In this document: positions 14,428 to 21,900 of the stretch, in pieces
How the letters are laid out: each line of letters starts with the position of its first letter
Numbering within the stretch: the stretch's first letter is position 1
DNA from: JAJDGF01 sp031549325
Lineage (GTDB): Bacteria > Bacillota > Clostridia > Christensenellales > Aristaeellaceae
Reading direction: 5' to 3'
NCBI GenBank assembly: GCA_031549325.1
Contig: JAVBQA010000064.1
Span: forward strand, 1 to 23,484
Length of the DNA stretch: 23,484 nt
Notes under the pieces: generated by a model
The model's input: the letters and a program-made list of their open reading frames with translations, nothing else
What the model was told of the DNA's origin: nothing
Database searches by the model: none
Program-made: the position numbers and the translations under genes

Positions 14428-15468
14428 ATGAGCATCATCACGATTGTGGGCGCGGGCATGATGGGCACGTCGATTGGGTTCCCGGCGCGGGAGAACGGCC
14501 ACGAGCTGCGGCTGGTGGGCACGCCCCTGGACCGCGAGATCATCGAGCACGCGCGGGCGACCGGCGAGCACAGGACGCTAAAGCGCAAAATCCCGGACGG
14601 CTTTAAGTACTATCAGATCGAGCAGCTGTCGGAGGCGCTGTCCGGCGCGGACGCGCTGGTGGGCGGGGTGTCGAGCTTCGGCGTGGACTGGTTCATCGAC
14701 ACCGTTTTGCCGCGGATCCCCGAGTCGCTGCCGGTGCTCTCCATCACCAAGGGCATGATGGACGACGCGCAGGGGAGGCTCGTGCCCTATCCGCACCTGT
14801 ACCGGGACCGCACCGCGCCCAGGGCGCTGAGCCTGAACGCCGTCGGCGGCCCGTGCACCAGCTACGAGCTGGCCGATCACGACCAGACCCACGTCAGCTT
14901 CTGCGGGGACGACGTCGAAACCCTGCGCTTTTTGAAGTCGCTGTTTGCGACGGATTACTACCACATCAGCCTGTCCACCGATGTGGTGGGCGTGGAGTGC
15001 GCCGTGGCCATGAAAAACGCCTACGCGCTGGCCGTGTCGCTGGCGGTGGGGCTTTCGGAGGCCAGGGACGGCCAGCTCCACTACAACAGCCAGGCCGCGC
15101 TGTTCGGGCAGAGCGTGCTGGAGATGAAGCGGCTGCTGGCGCTGGTGGGCGCGGGGGAGGACAACGTCATGCTGGGCGCGGGCGACTTATATGTGACGAT
15201 TTTTGGCGGCCGCACGCGCCTGATCGGCACGTTGCTCGGGCGGGGCATGGGGTTTGACGAGGCGATGCGGACGCTGGAGGGCGTCACCCTCGAGTCCGTC
15301 GTCATCGCCACCCGCACCGCGCGCGCCGTTCGGCGCCTGATCGCGCTGGGGCAGGTGGCCGCCTCCGATTACCCGCTGCTGCTGCATGTGGACGAGATCA
15401 TCAACCAGGGAGCGCCGGTGAACATTCCGTGGGCCGCGTTCGAGCGGGAGACGGTGAGGGGCGGCTAG
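14428..15468 (+). CDS. NAD(P)-dependent glycerol-3-phosphate dehydrogenase-like protein (GpsA-related)
   Basis: A 346-residue two-domain dehydrogenase. The N-terminal Rossmann fold opens with VGAGMMGTSI (G8, G10, G13). Later come SITKGM (106-110), ECAVAMKNAYALAVSLAVGL with the catalytic-type Lys at 196, and GAGDLYVTI (250-258), which corresponds to the GLGDLxxT motif of GpsA. Classical enzymes reduce dihydroxyacetone phosphate for phospholipid synthesis. Several landmarks differ here: the usual LSGPSFAxE segment reads NAVGGPCTSYELA, and the loop after the first strand is atypical. The protein may therefore act on another 2-keto phosphate or belong to a side branch. GAGGAG at 14413-14418 supports the start. 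It is monocistronic and divergent from the sigma/LCP operon. Confidence 0.75.
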   Translation: MSIITIVGAGMMGTSIGFPARENGHELRLVGTPLDREIIEHARATGEHRTLKRKIPDGFKYYQIEQLSEALSGADALVGGVSSFGVDWFIDTVLPRIPESLPVLSITKGMMDDAQGRLVPYPHLYRDRTAPRALSLNAVGGPCTSYELADHDQTHVSFCGDDVETLRFLKSLFATDYYHISLSTDVVGVECAVAMKNAYALAVSLAVGLSEARDGQLHYNSQAALFGQSVLEMKRLLALVGAGEDNVMLGAGDLYVTIFGGRTRLIGTLLGRGMGFDEAMRTLEGVTLESVVIATRTARAVRRLIALGQVAASDYPLLLHVDEIINQGAPVNIPWAAFERETVRGG

Positions 15469-15510
15469 CGCGCCCCCGTCCCCCCGCTTGAGCGCATCCC
15501 ATCCATAAGG

Positions 15511-15540
15511 AAACGGGCGCACGCCGTGCGCCCGTTTTTT
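15511..15540. terminator. Strong bidirectional terminator
   Basis: Perfect 12-bp arms (15511-15522 and 15526-15537) close a GCC loop, and T continues to 15540. The minus-strand stop codon of the next gene (15539-15541) lies in the T-run. Confidence 0.9.
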
Positions 15541-17293
15541 ACGAGATCTCCACCCCGAGAATCTGGCCGCCCCGCGTGCTGACCACCGCCATGTTGTCGA
15601 ACACGGAGGGCGAGCCCTCGATGTTGTTTTCCAGCTCGAGTTCCGACAGCGTCTCGCCGCTGAGCCCATCCAGCAGCCGGAGCGTGCCGCCCGAGTTGCC
15701 GATCAGCACGTAGCCGCGCCCGGCCTTGTCGTAAAGCAGCGCCGGGGTGGACCAGCTGTACGGCCCGAGCCCTCGCTTCCAGATGGCCTTGCCCGTCTGC
15801 TTGTCCAGCGCGAACAGCGTGCCGCCCTGGCTGGTCTTGGCGATGTTGAAGAACACGATGTCCCCGAGCGCGCCCTTGCCGATGGCGGGCGAGGCGAACG
15901 CGCCGGCCAGCGTGCGGTTGCTGACGTGGGCCTCCGCCTTCCAGCGCTGCTTGCCGGTCAGCGCGTCGTAGCAGCGCATCTGGATGTTGCCCGCGTCGGC
16001 CCGCAGGTCCATCTCGTTGGCGGTGTACAGCCAAACGCCCTCCTCGTCCTCCTCGATGGCGCAGGTGGCGTCGGTGTCGTCGCCCGTGGGCGTGGCCCAA
16101 ATGGCCTTCAGCGTGTTCAGATCCAGGCAGATCAGCAGGCCCGAGTTGTCCACGAAGTAGCCGTAGTGGTTGTACACGGCGATCGAGTTCTCCATGCCCG
16201 GGCGCTTTGTGACGTTGGATTTGTAGCCATAGCGGTCGACCTGCGGCTTCACGCGAACCTTGCCCATCTCGCGGTCGTACTCGGCGTTCAGCTTCACCAG
16301 GTAGGTCAGGCCGTTCTCGCCCACCTGCAGCATGGTGTCCGTCTGCGCGTCGATCAGCGGCGCGGCGTCGAAACAATACCAATTGCGCAGCTTGTGCTTG
16401 TCGTCGCCGTTCAGGAACCAGAGGGGCTTGCCGCTGATCAGGCTGAAGATGCGCATGCCGCACTTGACCGTGCGCCCGTGCACCTCGAAGATGCCTTGGC
16501 CGCAGTAGAGCAGCGGGTAGCCGCGCGGGTCCACCGTTACGCTGCCCTTGATGGGCGCGCCGATGTCGATCTCCGGGCGGGTGCGCTTGCCGTCCATCAG
16601 GTCGATGAACCGGATCTTGCCGTCCAGCGCCGCGATGATGACCTCGGTCAGCGGCCCCTTCTTCTTGGCCGCGCTGACGTTCATCTGCTGCAGCACGTCG
16701 TCCGGCCAGCGCACGATGGCGGCCTGCCCGGTCCAGCCCACGCCGTTCCAGTCGTCCAGACCGGACACCGGCACCGACCACTTCAGGGTCAGCTTGCCGG
16801 CGTTGTCCGGCACAAAACCCCAAGCCGAGTTGTCCCGGTAGTTGTTGCCGCGAAAGGTGGTCACGCCCTCCAGCGCGGCGTAAGAGTCCGGCGCGCCCAT
16901 GGCGATGGGGGGTTCGCGCTGGTAATCCTGGGCTGCCGCCTTGCCGCTGTAGCGGCGCTGGCGAAAATTCAGGGCCTTGCGCTGGGTGCTGGCGGCCTTG
17001 TAAGGTTCGCCCGCCTCGCGGGCGCCGGGGGCGGCGGCTTGCGTGGGGGCGGGCGGCGCGGTGGGGGCGGCCGCCGGTTCACGGGTGGCGTCGGGCGGGG
17101 CGGCGGCGGCGGTCGCCGCCGGCGTCGGCAGCGGGACAGAGGCCGGCACGTCCTCGCGGGCCAGGCGCGGCAAAAGCGCGACGGCCAGCACGATCAGCAA
17201 AAGCGCGGGCGCGCCGATCAGCGCGATGCGCCGGGTGTCCCGTTGCTTCTTTTTCCGCTTGATGGCTTTTCTCGACTGTGTTTCGCCGCTCAT
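15539..17293 (-). CDS. Membrane-anchored PQQ-like beta-propeller protein
   Basis: A 584-residue protein with a very basic cytoplasmic N-terminus (residues 1-22) and one membrane span (about 23-43). A Pro/Ala/Thr linker (about 48-90) follows, then a large extracytoplasmic beta-propeller. Propeller repeats are visible as GKIRFIDLMDGKRTRPEIDI, ISGKPLWFLNGDD, LNTLKAIWATPTGDD, DALTGKQRWKAEAH, DKQTGKAIWKRGLGPYSWST and DGLSGETLSELELEN. Each has the Asp-x-x-Thr/Ser-Gly-Lys...Trp pattern of PQQ/quinoprotein-type repeats. No enzyme active site for a quinone cofactor is evident, so a binding or scaffold role outside the membrane is more likely. The ATG has an AAGAGG site. It is monocistronic and divergent from the DUF2271 gene. 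Function unknown. Confidence 0.85.
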   Translation of the reverse strand: MSGETQSRKAIKRKKKQRDTRRIALIGAPALLLIVLAVALLPRLAREDVPASVPLPTPAATAAAAPPDATREPAAAPTAPPAPTQAAAPGAREAGEPYKAASTQRKALNFRQRRYSGKAAAQDYQREPPIAMGAPDSYAALEGVTTFRGNNYRDNSAWGFVPDNAGKLTLKWSVPVSGLDDWNGVGWTGQAAIVRWPDDVLQQMNVSAAKKKGPLTEVIIAALDGKIRFIDLMDGKRTRPEIDIGAPIKGSVTVDPRGYPLLYCGQGIFEVHGRTVKCGMRIFSLISGKPLWFLNGDDKHKLRNWYCFDAAPLIDAQTDTMLQVGENGLTYLVKLNAEYDREMGKVRVKPQVDRYGYKSNVTKRPGMENSIAVYNHYGYFVDNSGLLICLDLNTLKAIWATPTGDDTDATCAIEEDEEGVWLYTANEMDLRADAGNIQMRCYDALTGKQRWKAEAHVSNRTLAGAFASPAIGKGALGDIVFFNIAKTSQGGTLFALDKQTGKAIWKRGLGPYSWSTPALLYDKAGRGYVLIGNSGGTLRLLDGLSGETLSELELENNIEGSPSVFDNMAVVSTRGGQILGVEIS

Positions 17294-17327
17294 GCTCTAC
17301 CTCTTTTGGCATAGAATCATTCTCCAA

Positions 17328-17357
17328 AGTATAGCACGCGCGCGCGCCTCATTGCAA
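17328..17357 (-). promoter_or_regulatory. Promoter of the beta-propeller gene
   Basis: On the minus strand TTGCAA (17352-17357), an 18-bp spacer and TATACT (17328-17333) with TG one base before the -10. An alternating GC run lies in the spacer. Confidence 0.7.
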
Positions 17358-17385
17358 GGCAAGGCTGGCTGCGCTTGCACATTTG

Positions 17386-17394
17386 TGGTATAAT
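17386..17394 (+). promoter_or_regulatory. Extended -10 promoter of the DUF2271 gene
   Basis: TGGTATAAT is a perfect extended -10 (hexamer 17389-17394). No good -35 lies 17 bp upstream. The ATG is 31 nt downstream. Confidence 0.7.
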
Positions 17395-17425
17395 ATAGGC
17401 AACACAAAACGGGGGAGGGATCGGG

Positions 17426-17980
17426 ATGAGGAGGATCAAATGGGCGGCGCTGGGATTGGCGCTGCTGCTGGCGCTGAGTGGGATTTCGGCGCTGGCCGGG
17501 GCGCGGCCCGAGCTGCTGGTGGGGTTTGAGTTCACCAGGCTGGACGGGCGCTCCACCAACCAGTTCGCGCTGTGGATCGAGGACGCGCAGGGCAATCTGG
17601 TCAAGACGCTTTGCGCCACGGGGTTCGCCGCCCAGGGCGGCTACGAGAACCGCCCGGAGGCGATCAAGCGCTGGGTGGAGAAGGCGAAGCCCCAGGAGAT
17701 GGAGAAGGAGCAGCTGGACGCCGTCACTTCCGCCACGCCCGAGACCGGGCGGCTCAGCTACAGCTGGGATCTGACCGGTGCGGACGGCCAGCCGGCGCCG
17801 GGCGGCGATTACAGGATTTGCCTGGAGGGCACGCTGCGCGACACCGAGCAGGTGCTGTACGAGGGCACGGTGCAGATCGGCGGCGAGGCGCAGGCGGTCG
17901 TGATGGAACCGACCTACTTCGGCGACAAGGAAACGGACCGGGGCATGATCGCCGGCGTGACGGCCAGCTATACCCCATAA
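17426..17980 (+). CDS. Secreted DUF2271-family protein
   Basis: A 184-residue protein with a signal peptide (residues 1-26, ending ALAGA). The mature part carries NQFALWIEDAQGNLVKTL (45-62), FAAQGGYENRPEAIKRWVEK and YSWDLTGADGQPAPGGDYRI, which match my recollection of DUF2271. DAVTSAT at 98-104 resembles the flavin-attachment motif Dxx(S/T)GAT used by ApbE, except that Ser replaces the Gly. DUF2271 proteins are, as I recall, linked to extracytoplasmic flavin-based redox modules; no such partner is in this window. A GGGGGAGGG site precedes the ATG. The gene is monocistronic; the hairpin at 18005-18030, 24 nt after the stop, may terminate it. Confidence 0.8.
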   Translation: MRRIKWAALGLALLLALSGISALAGARPELLVGFEFTRLDGRSTNQFALWIEDAQGNLVKTLCATGFAAQGGYENRPEAIKRWVEKAKPQEMEKEQLDAVTSATPETGRLSYSWDLTGADGQPAPGGDYRICLEGTLRDTEQVLYEGTVQIGGEAQAVVMEPTYFGDKETDRGMIAGVTASYTP

Positions 17981-18051
17981 CGCCCCGCGCGCGCGGAAAA
18001 CGACAACGGGACGCCGCCAGGCGTCCCGTTTAGGCTGTCAAAAAGCCTAAC

Positions 18052-18103
18052 ACCAATGAAAAATAGTAACGCCTCCAGAGCGGCGTTACTATTTTTCATT
18101 GGT
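18052..18103. repeat. Hairpin with perfect 22-bp arms inside the 345-bp element
   Basis: Arms 18052-18073 and 18082-18103 are exact inverse complements around an 8-nt loop. They contain an A/T-rich stretch (GAAAAATAG / CTATTTTTC) unlike the surrounding GC-rich DNA. Confidence 0.85.
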
Positions 18104-18234
18104 ATAAGCGACGCGCGAAAGGAATGTTGAGTCTGCGGAGCAGCCAGACCCAAGGGGGTTTTCGGGGGCCGAAGCCCCCGGATCAAAGCCGCCGAAGGGC
18201 GACCTGCGCGCCCGTAGGCTGCGATCCTTGATGC

Positions 18235-18276
18235 ATGCAAGTCTGGCCGTGAATCTCTGATTCACAAGACTTGCAT
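18235..18276. repeat. Long nested hairpin inside the 345-bp element
   Basis: ATGCAAGTCT (18235-18244) pairs with AGACTTGCAT (18267-18276). Inside, GTGAATC (18249-18255) pairs with GATTCAC (18259-18265) around TCT, with a small asymmetric bulge (GGCC against A). Confidence 0.75.
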
Positions 18277-18342
18277 TTCGCTGTCGAAAGACGGAGTATT
18301 TCGACAGCCTGAACGGGACGCCGCCATGCGTCCCGTTGTCGT

Positions 18343-18987
18343 TCATTTGACCACGACCCCCAGCAGCGACGCCAGCGTGATCAGCTGGTCGGCGCCGACG
18401 ATGGCCCCGCGCAGCGCGCCGTCCGTGAGCAGGATGCCGGTGATGTCGCAGCCGCTCAGATCCACGCCCTTGAGCGGCGTGTCGATCCACTCGGACCGCG
18501 AGAGCTTGCAGCCGTCCAGCGCCAGCTTTTCGTGCTTCACGGAGCGGAATGAGGCGTTCTGCAGGTCGCAGCGCAGCAGCGCCAGCTCGCGCAGCTTGCA
18601 CTTGGCGAAAGCCGCGTAGCCGAGCAGCGTGTCCGTAAAGCGCGCGTGCATCAGCGATGCGTCGGTGAAGCTGGCGCCGGTCATGCGGCAGTCCGTGAAG
18701 TGCACGCGCACCAGCGAGCACCCGCCAAAGTCCAGGTTCGAGAAATCGCAGTGCTCGAACGCGCAGTCGGAAAACGACAGGCGTTTGACGTCGAAATCTG
18801 AAAAGGCGCAGCGCACGAAGCGGCAGCCGCAAAACTCCAGCCGCCGCCCGGCGTATCCGGCCAGCCGCGCGTCTTCAAAGAGCAGGTCGGACAAATCGTC
18901 CCCCTGCGATAGGGCGCGCTCGACGGCCGCCTCGGGATCTGAGGGCCTGTCCAAATACGCGGAAAGATTGGGCGCAAGAATTGCCAT
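18343..18987 (-). CDS. Qnr-like pentapeptide-repeat protein
   Basis: A 214-residue protein built almost wholly of pentapeptide repeats with central Phe/Leu: CRFVRCAFSDFDVKRLSFSD, CAFEHCDFSNLDFGG, GASFTDASLMHARFTDT, KLALDGCKLSRSEWIDTP. Such repeats fold into a right-handed square helix mimicking DNA. Length and C-terminus recall Qnr proteins (about 218 residues): LSRSEWIDTPLKGVDLSGCD parallels their ENRWIGAQ region, and LRGAIVGADQLITLASLLGV parallels their C-terminal dimer helix. Qnr binds DNA gyrase/topoisomerase IV and protects them from quinolones; that activity is not proven here. The start is ATG 18987 or the adjacent GTG 18990, both behind AAGGAG. The stop triplet touches the 345-bp repeat element. 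Only 40 bp separate it from the divergent amidase gene. Confidence 0.85.
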   Translation of the reverse strand: MAILAPNLSAYLDRPSDPEAAVERALSQGDDLSDLLFEDARLAGYAGRRLEFCGCRFVRCAFSDFDVKRLSFSDCAFEHCDFSNLDFGGCSLVRVHFTDCRMTGASFTDASLMHARFTDTLLGYAAFAKCKLRELALLRCDLQNASFRSVKHEKLALDGCKLSRSEWIDTPLKGVDLSGCDITGILLTDGALRGAIVGADQLITLASLLGVVVK

Positions 18988-19027
18988 CACGTTGCTCTCC
19001 TTCGCATATGGTCTATAGGAAGTGATA

Positions 19028-19519
19028 ATGATGCTAATGGTGCAGTATGACCGCGCCCGGGCCGTGCGTTATGCGCACAAGTGGGCCTATGACCGGAACC
19101 CGAAATACGCCAGGTTCGACAACGACGGCGGCGACTGCACCAACTTCGCGTCGCAGGCGCTGTTTGCGGGCAGCGGCGTGATGCACGAGCGCGACTGGTA
19201 CTATCGCGACGCGGATGACCGCGCGCCCGCCTGGACGGGCGTCGTGTGGCTGCACAGGTTTTTGGTGGGGAACAGGGGTTTGGGCCCGTTCGCCGCGGAG
19301 ACCGATGCTGGGGAGGCGCAGCCGGGCGACATCGTGCAGCTGCGGTTCACCCTGGGCGACCGGTTTCGCCACTCGCCGGTGATCGTGCGGGTGGGGAACC
19401 CGCCCGCCATGGACAACATCCTGGTGGCCGCCCACTCGCTGAACGCGGACGACCGGCGGCTGGACAGTTATGCGTTCGCCGAAGCCCGGTTTTTGCACAT
19501 CCTGGGCGTGCGGCGATGA
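19028..19519 (+). CDS. Amidase_6-type putative cysteine hydrolase
   Basis: A 163-residue protein matching the Amidase_6 (PF12671) layout: YDRARAVRYAHKWAYDRNPK, then GGDCTNFASQAL with the candidate nucleophile C37, AWTGVVWLHRFLV, AQPGDIVQLRF and RHSPVIV with candidate H115, and a late Asn/Asp region (NILVAAHSLNADDRRL). The order Cys-His fits NlpC/CHAP-like cysteine peptidase folds. No signal peptide or membrane span is visible, so it is probably cytoplasmic or exported by another route; many relatives are secreted. Several starts are clustered (GTG 19022, ATG 19028, 19031, 19037); GGAAG at 19018-19022 favours 19028 or 19031. It is divergent from the Qnr-like gene and convergent with the glycyl radical enzyme gene, 8 nt from its stop. 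Substrate unknown. Confidence 0.82.
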   Translation: MMLMVQYDRARAVRYAHKWAYDRNPKYARFDNDGGDCTNFASQALFAGSGVMHERDWYYRDADDRAPAWTGVVWLHRFLVGNRGLGPFAAETDAGEAQPGDIVQLRFTLGDRFRHSPVIVRVGNPPAMDNILVAAHSLNADDRRLDSYAFAEARFLHILGVRR

Positions 19520-19520
19520 G

Positions 19521-19537
19521 GGCGCTTCTACAGCGCC
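19521..19537. terminator. Small hairpin between convergent genes
   Basis: GGCGCT (19521-19526) and AGCGCC (19532-19537) enclose the minus-strand stop codon of the glycyl radical enzyme gene. There is no T-run, so termination is doubtful. Confidence 0.25.
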
Positions 19538-21891
19538 TGCTCCGTCCGCTCGATGATGTCGTCCTGGGTGCGCTTTGACAACACGTTCCAGAACGCGCTG
19601 TATCCGGCGACGCGCACCACCAGGTCGGTGTGGCGGTCGGGGTGGGCCTGGGCGTCCAGCAGGGTTTCCCTGGAGACCACGTTGAACTGCACGTGGAACC
19701 CGTTCAGCACGTCGAAGAAGGTGCGCAGCAGCAGGATCAGCTTGCGCTGGTTTTCGGGGCGCTCCAGCATCTGCGGCGTCAGCTTCTGGTTGAGCAGCAC
19801 GCCGCCGGTGATCTCGGCCGTCTTGAGCTTTGAGACCGACTTGAACACCGCGGTCGGGCCCAGCCGATCCATGGCGTGGCTGGGGGAGCAGCCCTCGGCG
19901 AGCGGCTCGCCCGCCCTGCGCCCGTCCGGGGTCGCCCCGGTTCCGGCGCCCTGGGGCACATTCGCCGAGATGCTGGATGTGCCCGCGTAATACGTGCCGC
20001 CGATCGGGCCGCGCCCGAAGCGGGTGTTTTTGTGTTTCGCAATCTCATCCAGATAGCTGTCGAAGGCGCGCACGATGTGCAGATCCGCATCGTCGTCGTC
20101 GTTGCCATATTTGGGCGCGGCCAGCAGCAGCCGGCGCACGCGCTGGCCCTGCTCGCCCTCAAAGTTACTCATCAACGCGTTCCATAGCTCGTCATTTGTA
20201 ACCGATTGATCCTCGAACACGCAGCGCTGAATCGCGGCCAAGCTGTCGGCCAGGTTGGCGATGCCCACCTGCAGCTGGCTGACGAAATCGTACTTCGCGC
20301 CGCCCTGTTTCAGGTGCTTGCCGCGGCCGATGCAGTCAAACGTCAGCGCCGAGCACAGCACGTCGGGGGTGTTCTGCTCCAGCGCGATGTCCGCGCAGGT
20401 GTCGAGGCACACCGCCTGGCGGGTGAACTCGCGCACGCTGAGATCCCAGGCATGCATCAGCTCGCCGAAGGACTTCATGTCTTTGAAGTGCCCGGCGCCC
20501 GGACAGACCGGCTCGCCCGAGGCTGGGTCGACCCCGTCGTTCATGGCGATCAGCAGCGCCTTCGGGAAATTGACAAAGCTCATGCCGGTGCAGCGGTAGC
20601 CCCACTTGCCGGGCACGGCCACCTCCACGCAGCCGATGGCGCTGTAGTCGCGGGCGTCGTCCGGCTCGATTCCGCGCGCGATCAGGCTCGGGATGATGAC
20701 CTCGTCGCTGTTGAACGCCGGCATGCCAAACCCGAGCCGCACCACCGAGATGCAGGCCGTCATGAACGCGTCCGACAACCCCCTGTGGTAGCGCACGGTC
20801 AGATTGGGCTGGGGCAGGCGCATGTTGCCCACGGCCTGCAGAATCAGAAGCGACAGCGGGTTGGTGGCGTCCCGCCCGTCCCTGGTCTGGCCGCCGATGG
20901 TTACATTTTGATACAGTGGGCTGCCCGCCGAGAACTGCGTGTGCGACCAGCTGCGCACCTTGTTGACGGACAGCGTCTTGATCCACAGGTTCTCGAGCAG
21001 CTCGGTGGCGGCCTCGTCCGTCATGCCGTCCCGGGCGGAGTTCTGGTAGTAGGGGTACAGGAACTGGTCCATGCGCCCGTAGCTGAGCGAGTGGCCGTTG
21101 GACTCGATCTGCAGCGCCAGGTGCACCAGCCACACGCTCTGCACCGCTTCGTGGAACGTCTCGGCGGGGCCCATGGGCGCCTTGCGCAGGATCGCCGCGA
21201 GATCGGCGCGCCCCTGGGACTCGGCCAGGTCGGCGTAGCGGTTTGCGAACACCCGCACGGCGTCGATGGCGATCAGCACCGCGCGGTAAAAGTGGCTCTT
21301 CTCGATGGACTCCATGTCGGTCAGCGGCAGCTTGTCTAGCTCGTCTTGCGCTCTTGCCGCAAACCAGGACAGGCCATGCCGAAGCACCGCCGCGTAGTCC
21401 ACCGCGATGTGGGCGTCGCCGGAGGTGATGTTGCCCTCCGGGTGGATCAACCCCAGGTCGTAAAACTTGCGCGCCTTTTCCGGGAACAGCCCAAGGCCCT
21501 TGTCCTTCAGGGTGTTGCCCGCCCAGAAGGGGGCCATGTCGCGCAGGGTCTGCTTTTCCGCCTCGCCGATGGTCAAGCGGTCGCCCGGGCGCTTGTCGAA
21601 CGCATCGAGCTCGCTGACGACCCAGTCCATGGCGTACTCCGGAAAGATCGGCGCGGCGCGGTTGGCGCTCGCCTGGTTCCCGGCGATCAGGCTGTCCGGT
21701 TCGATGTAGATGTCCATGTGGGTGAGCACGCTATGGAGCGCTTGGGCGCGCTTGATCAGCAGCGGCTCGGCGGCGTGGGCTTTGTAGGCCGCAGTCGTGT
21801 AGACCGCGCGCTGCACGCAGATGCTGGGCTGTGTGGCGAGAAGCTCCCTGCGAAACCGCGCCATGCGGGGGGATGGTGTGAATGGCTTCAT
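19528..21891 (-). CDS. pflD: Glycyl radical enzyme of the PflD/YbiW (PFL2) type
   Basis: A 787-residue glycyl radical enzyme. The thiyl-radical site is GCVEVAVPGKWGYRCTGMSF (C421, with E423 as acid/base), and the glycyl radical site is VVRVAGYSAFW with G763, 24 residues from the C-terminus. Other shared landmarks are GDAHIAVDY (H161), NGHSLSYGRMDQFLYPYY, KQGGAKYDFVSQLQVGIANL and FGRGPIGGTYYAGTSSISAN. The sequence around C421 matches my memory of E. coli PflD and YbiW rather than true pyruvate formate-lyase, glycerol dehydratase or choline lyase. PflD/YbiW-type enzymes have more recently been proposed to open 1,5-anhydroglucitol-6-phosphate (recollection, not verified). A GGAGGG site lies 4 nt before the ATG, next to the deoR-family stop 9 nt upstream. 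It is oxygen-sensitive and needs the activase encoded at 22799. Confidence 0.93.
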   Translation of the reverse strand: MKPFTPSPRMARFRRELLATQPSICVQRAVYTTAAYKAHAAEPLLIKRAQALHSVLTHMDIYIEPDSLIAGNQASANRAAPIFPEYAMDWVVSELDAFDKRPGDRLTIGEAEKQTLRDMAPFWAGNTLKDKGLGLFPEKARKFYDLGLIHPEGNITSGDAHIAVDYAAVLRHGLSWFAARAQDELDKLPLTDMESIEKSHFYRAVLIAIDAVRVFANRYADLAESQGRADLAAILRKAPMGPAETFHEAVQSVWLVHLALQIESNGHSLSYGRMDQFLYPYYQNSARDGMTDEAATELLENLWIKTLSVNKVRSWSHTQFSAGSPLYQNVTIGGQTRDGRDATNPLSLLILQAVGNMRLPQPNLTVRYHRGLSDAFMTACISVVRLGFGMPAFNSDEVIIPSLIARGIEPDDARDYSAIGCVEVAVPGKWGYRCTGMSFVNFPKALLIAMNDGVDPASGEPVCPGAGHFKDMKSFGELMHAWDLSVREFTRQAVCLDTCADIALEQNTPDVLCSALTFDCIGRGKHLKQGGAKYDFVSQLQVGIANLADSLAAIQRCVFEDQSVTNDELWNALMSNFEGEQGQRVRRLLLAAPKYGNDDDDADLHIVRAFDSYLDEIAKHKNTRFGRGPIGGTYYAGTSSISANVPQGAGTGATPDGRRAGEPLAEGCSPSHAMDRLGPTAVFKSVSKLKTAEITGGVLLNQKLTPQMLERPENQRKLILLLRTFFDVLNGFHVQFNVVSRETLLDAQAHPDRHTDLVVRVAGYSAFWNVLSKRTQDDIIERTEQAL

Positions 21892-21900
21892 GATGCCCTC

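Larger units (their letters stand above)
17999..18343. repeat. 345-bp non-coding element with 45-bp imperfect terminal inverted repeats
   Basis: Positions 17999-18043 are the inverse complement of 18299-18343 with about seven mismatches, five of them in a hairpin loop. Each end holds a hairpin (18005-18030 and 18312-18337) identical to the other at 25 of 26 bases, flanked inside by AGGCTGTC / GACAGCCT and outside by AACGAC / GTCGTT. The interior carries more hairpins: 18052-18103, 18163-18180 (CGAA loop), 18235-18276 and 18280-18308. No plausible gene lies inside. It fills the gap between two convergent genes, whose terminators it probably supplies; the last base is the first base of the pentapeptide gene's stop triplet. 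It looks like a MITE-like or other dispersed palindromic element. Confidence 0.72.

Noticed and set aside
15926..17314. Long plus-strand frame opposite the beta-propeller gene
   Set aside because: Shadow of the GC-rich antisense strand; His/Val/Arg/Gly-rich with no motifs, while the minus frame has clear repeats and a membrane span.
17999..18343. CRISPR array
   Set aside because: The repeats are inverted hairpins with only two end copies, not regularly spaced direct repeats with unique spacers, and no cas genes are present.
18089..18832. 247-residue minus-strand frame across the 345-bp element and the pentapeptide gene
   Set aside because: Half is an off-frame of the pentapeptide gene and half is a translation of palindromic non-coding repeat; no ribosome binding site or domain.
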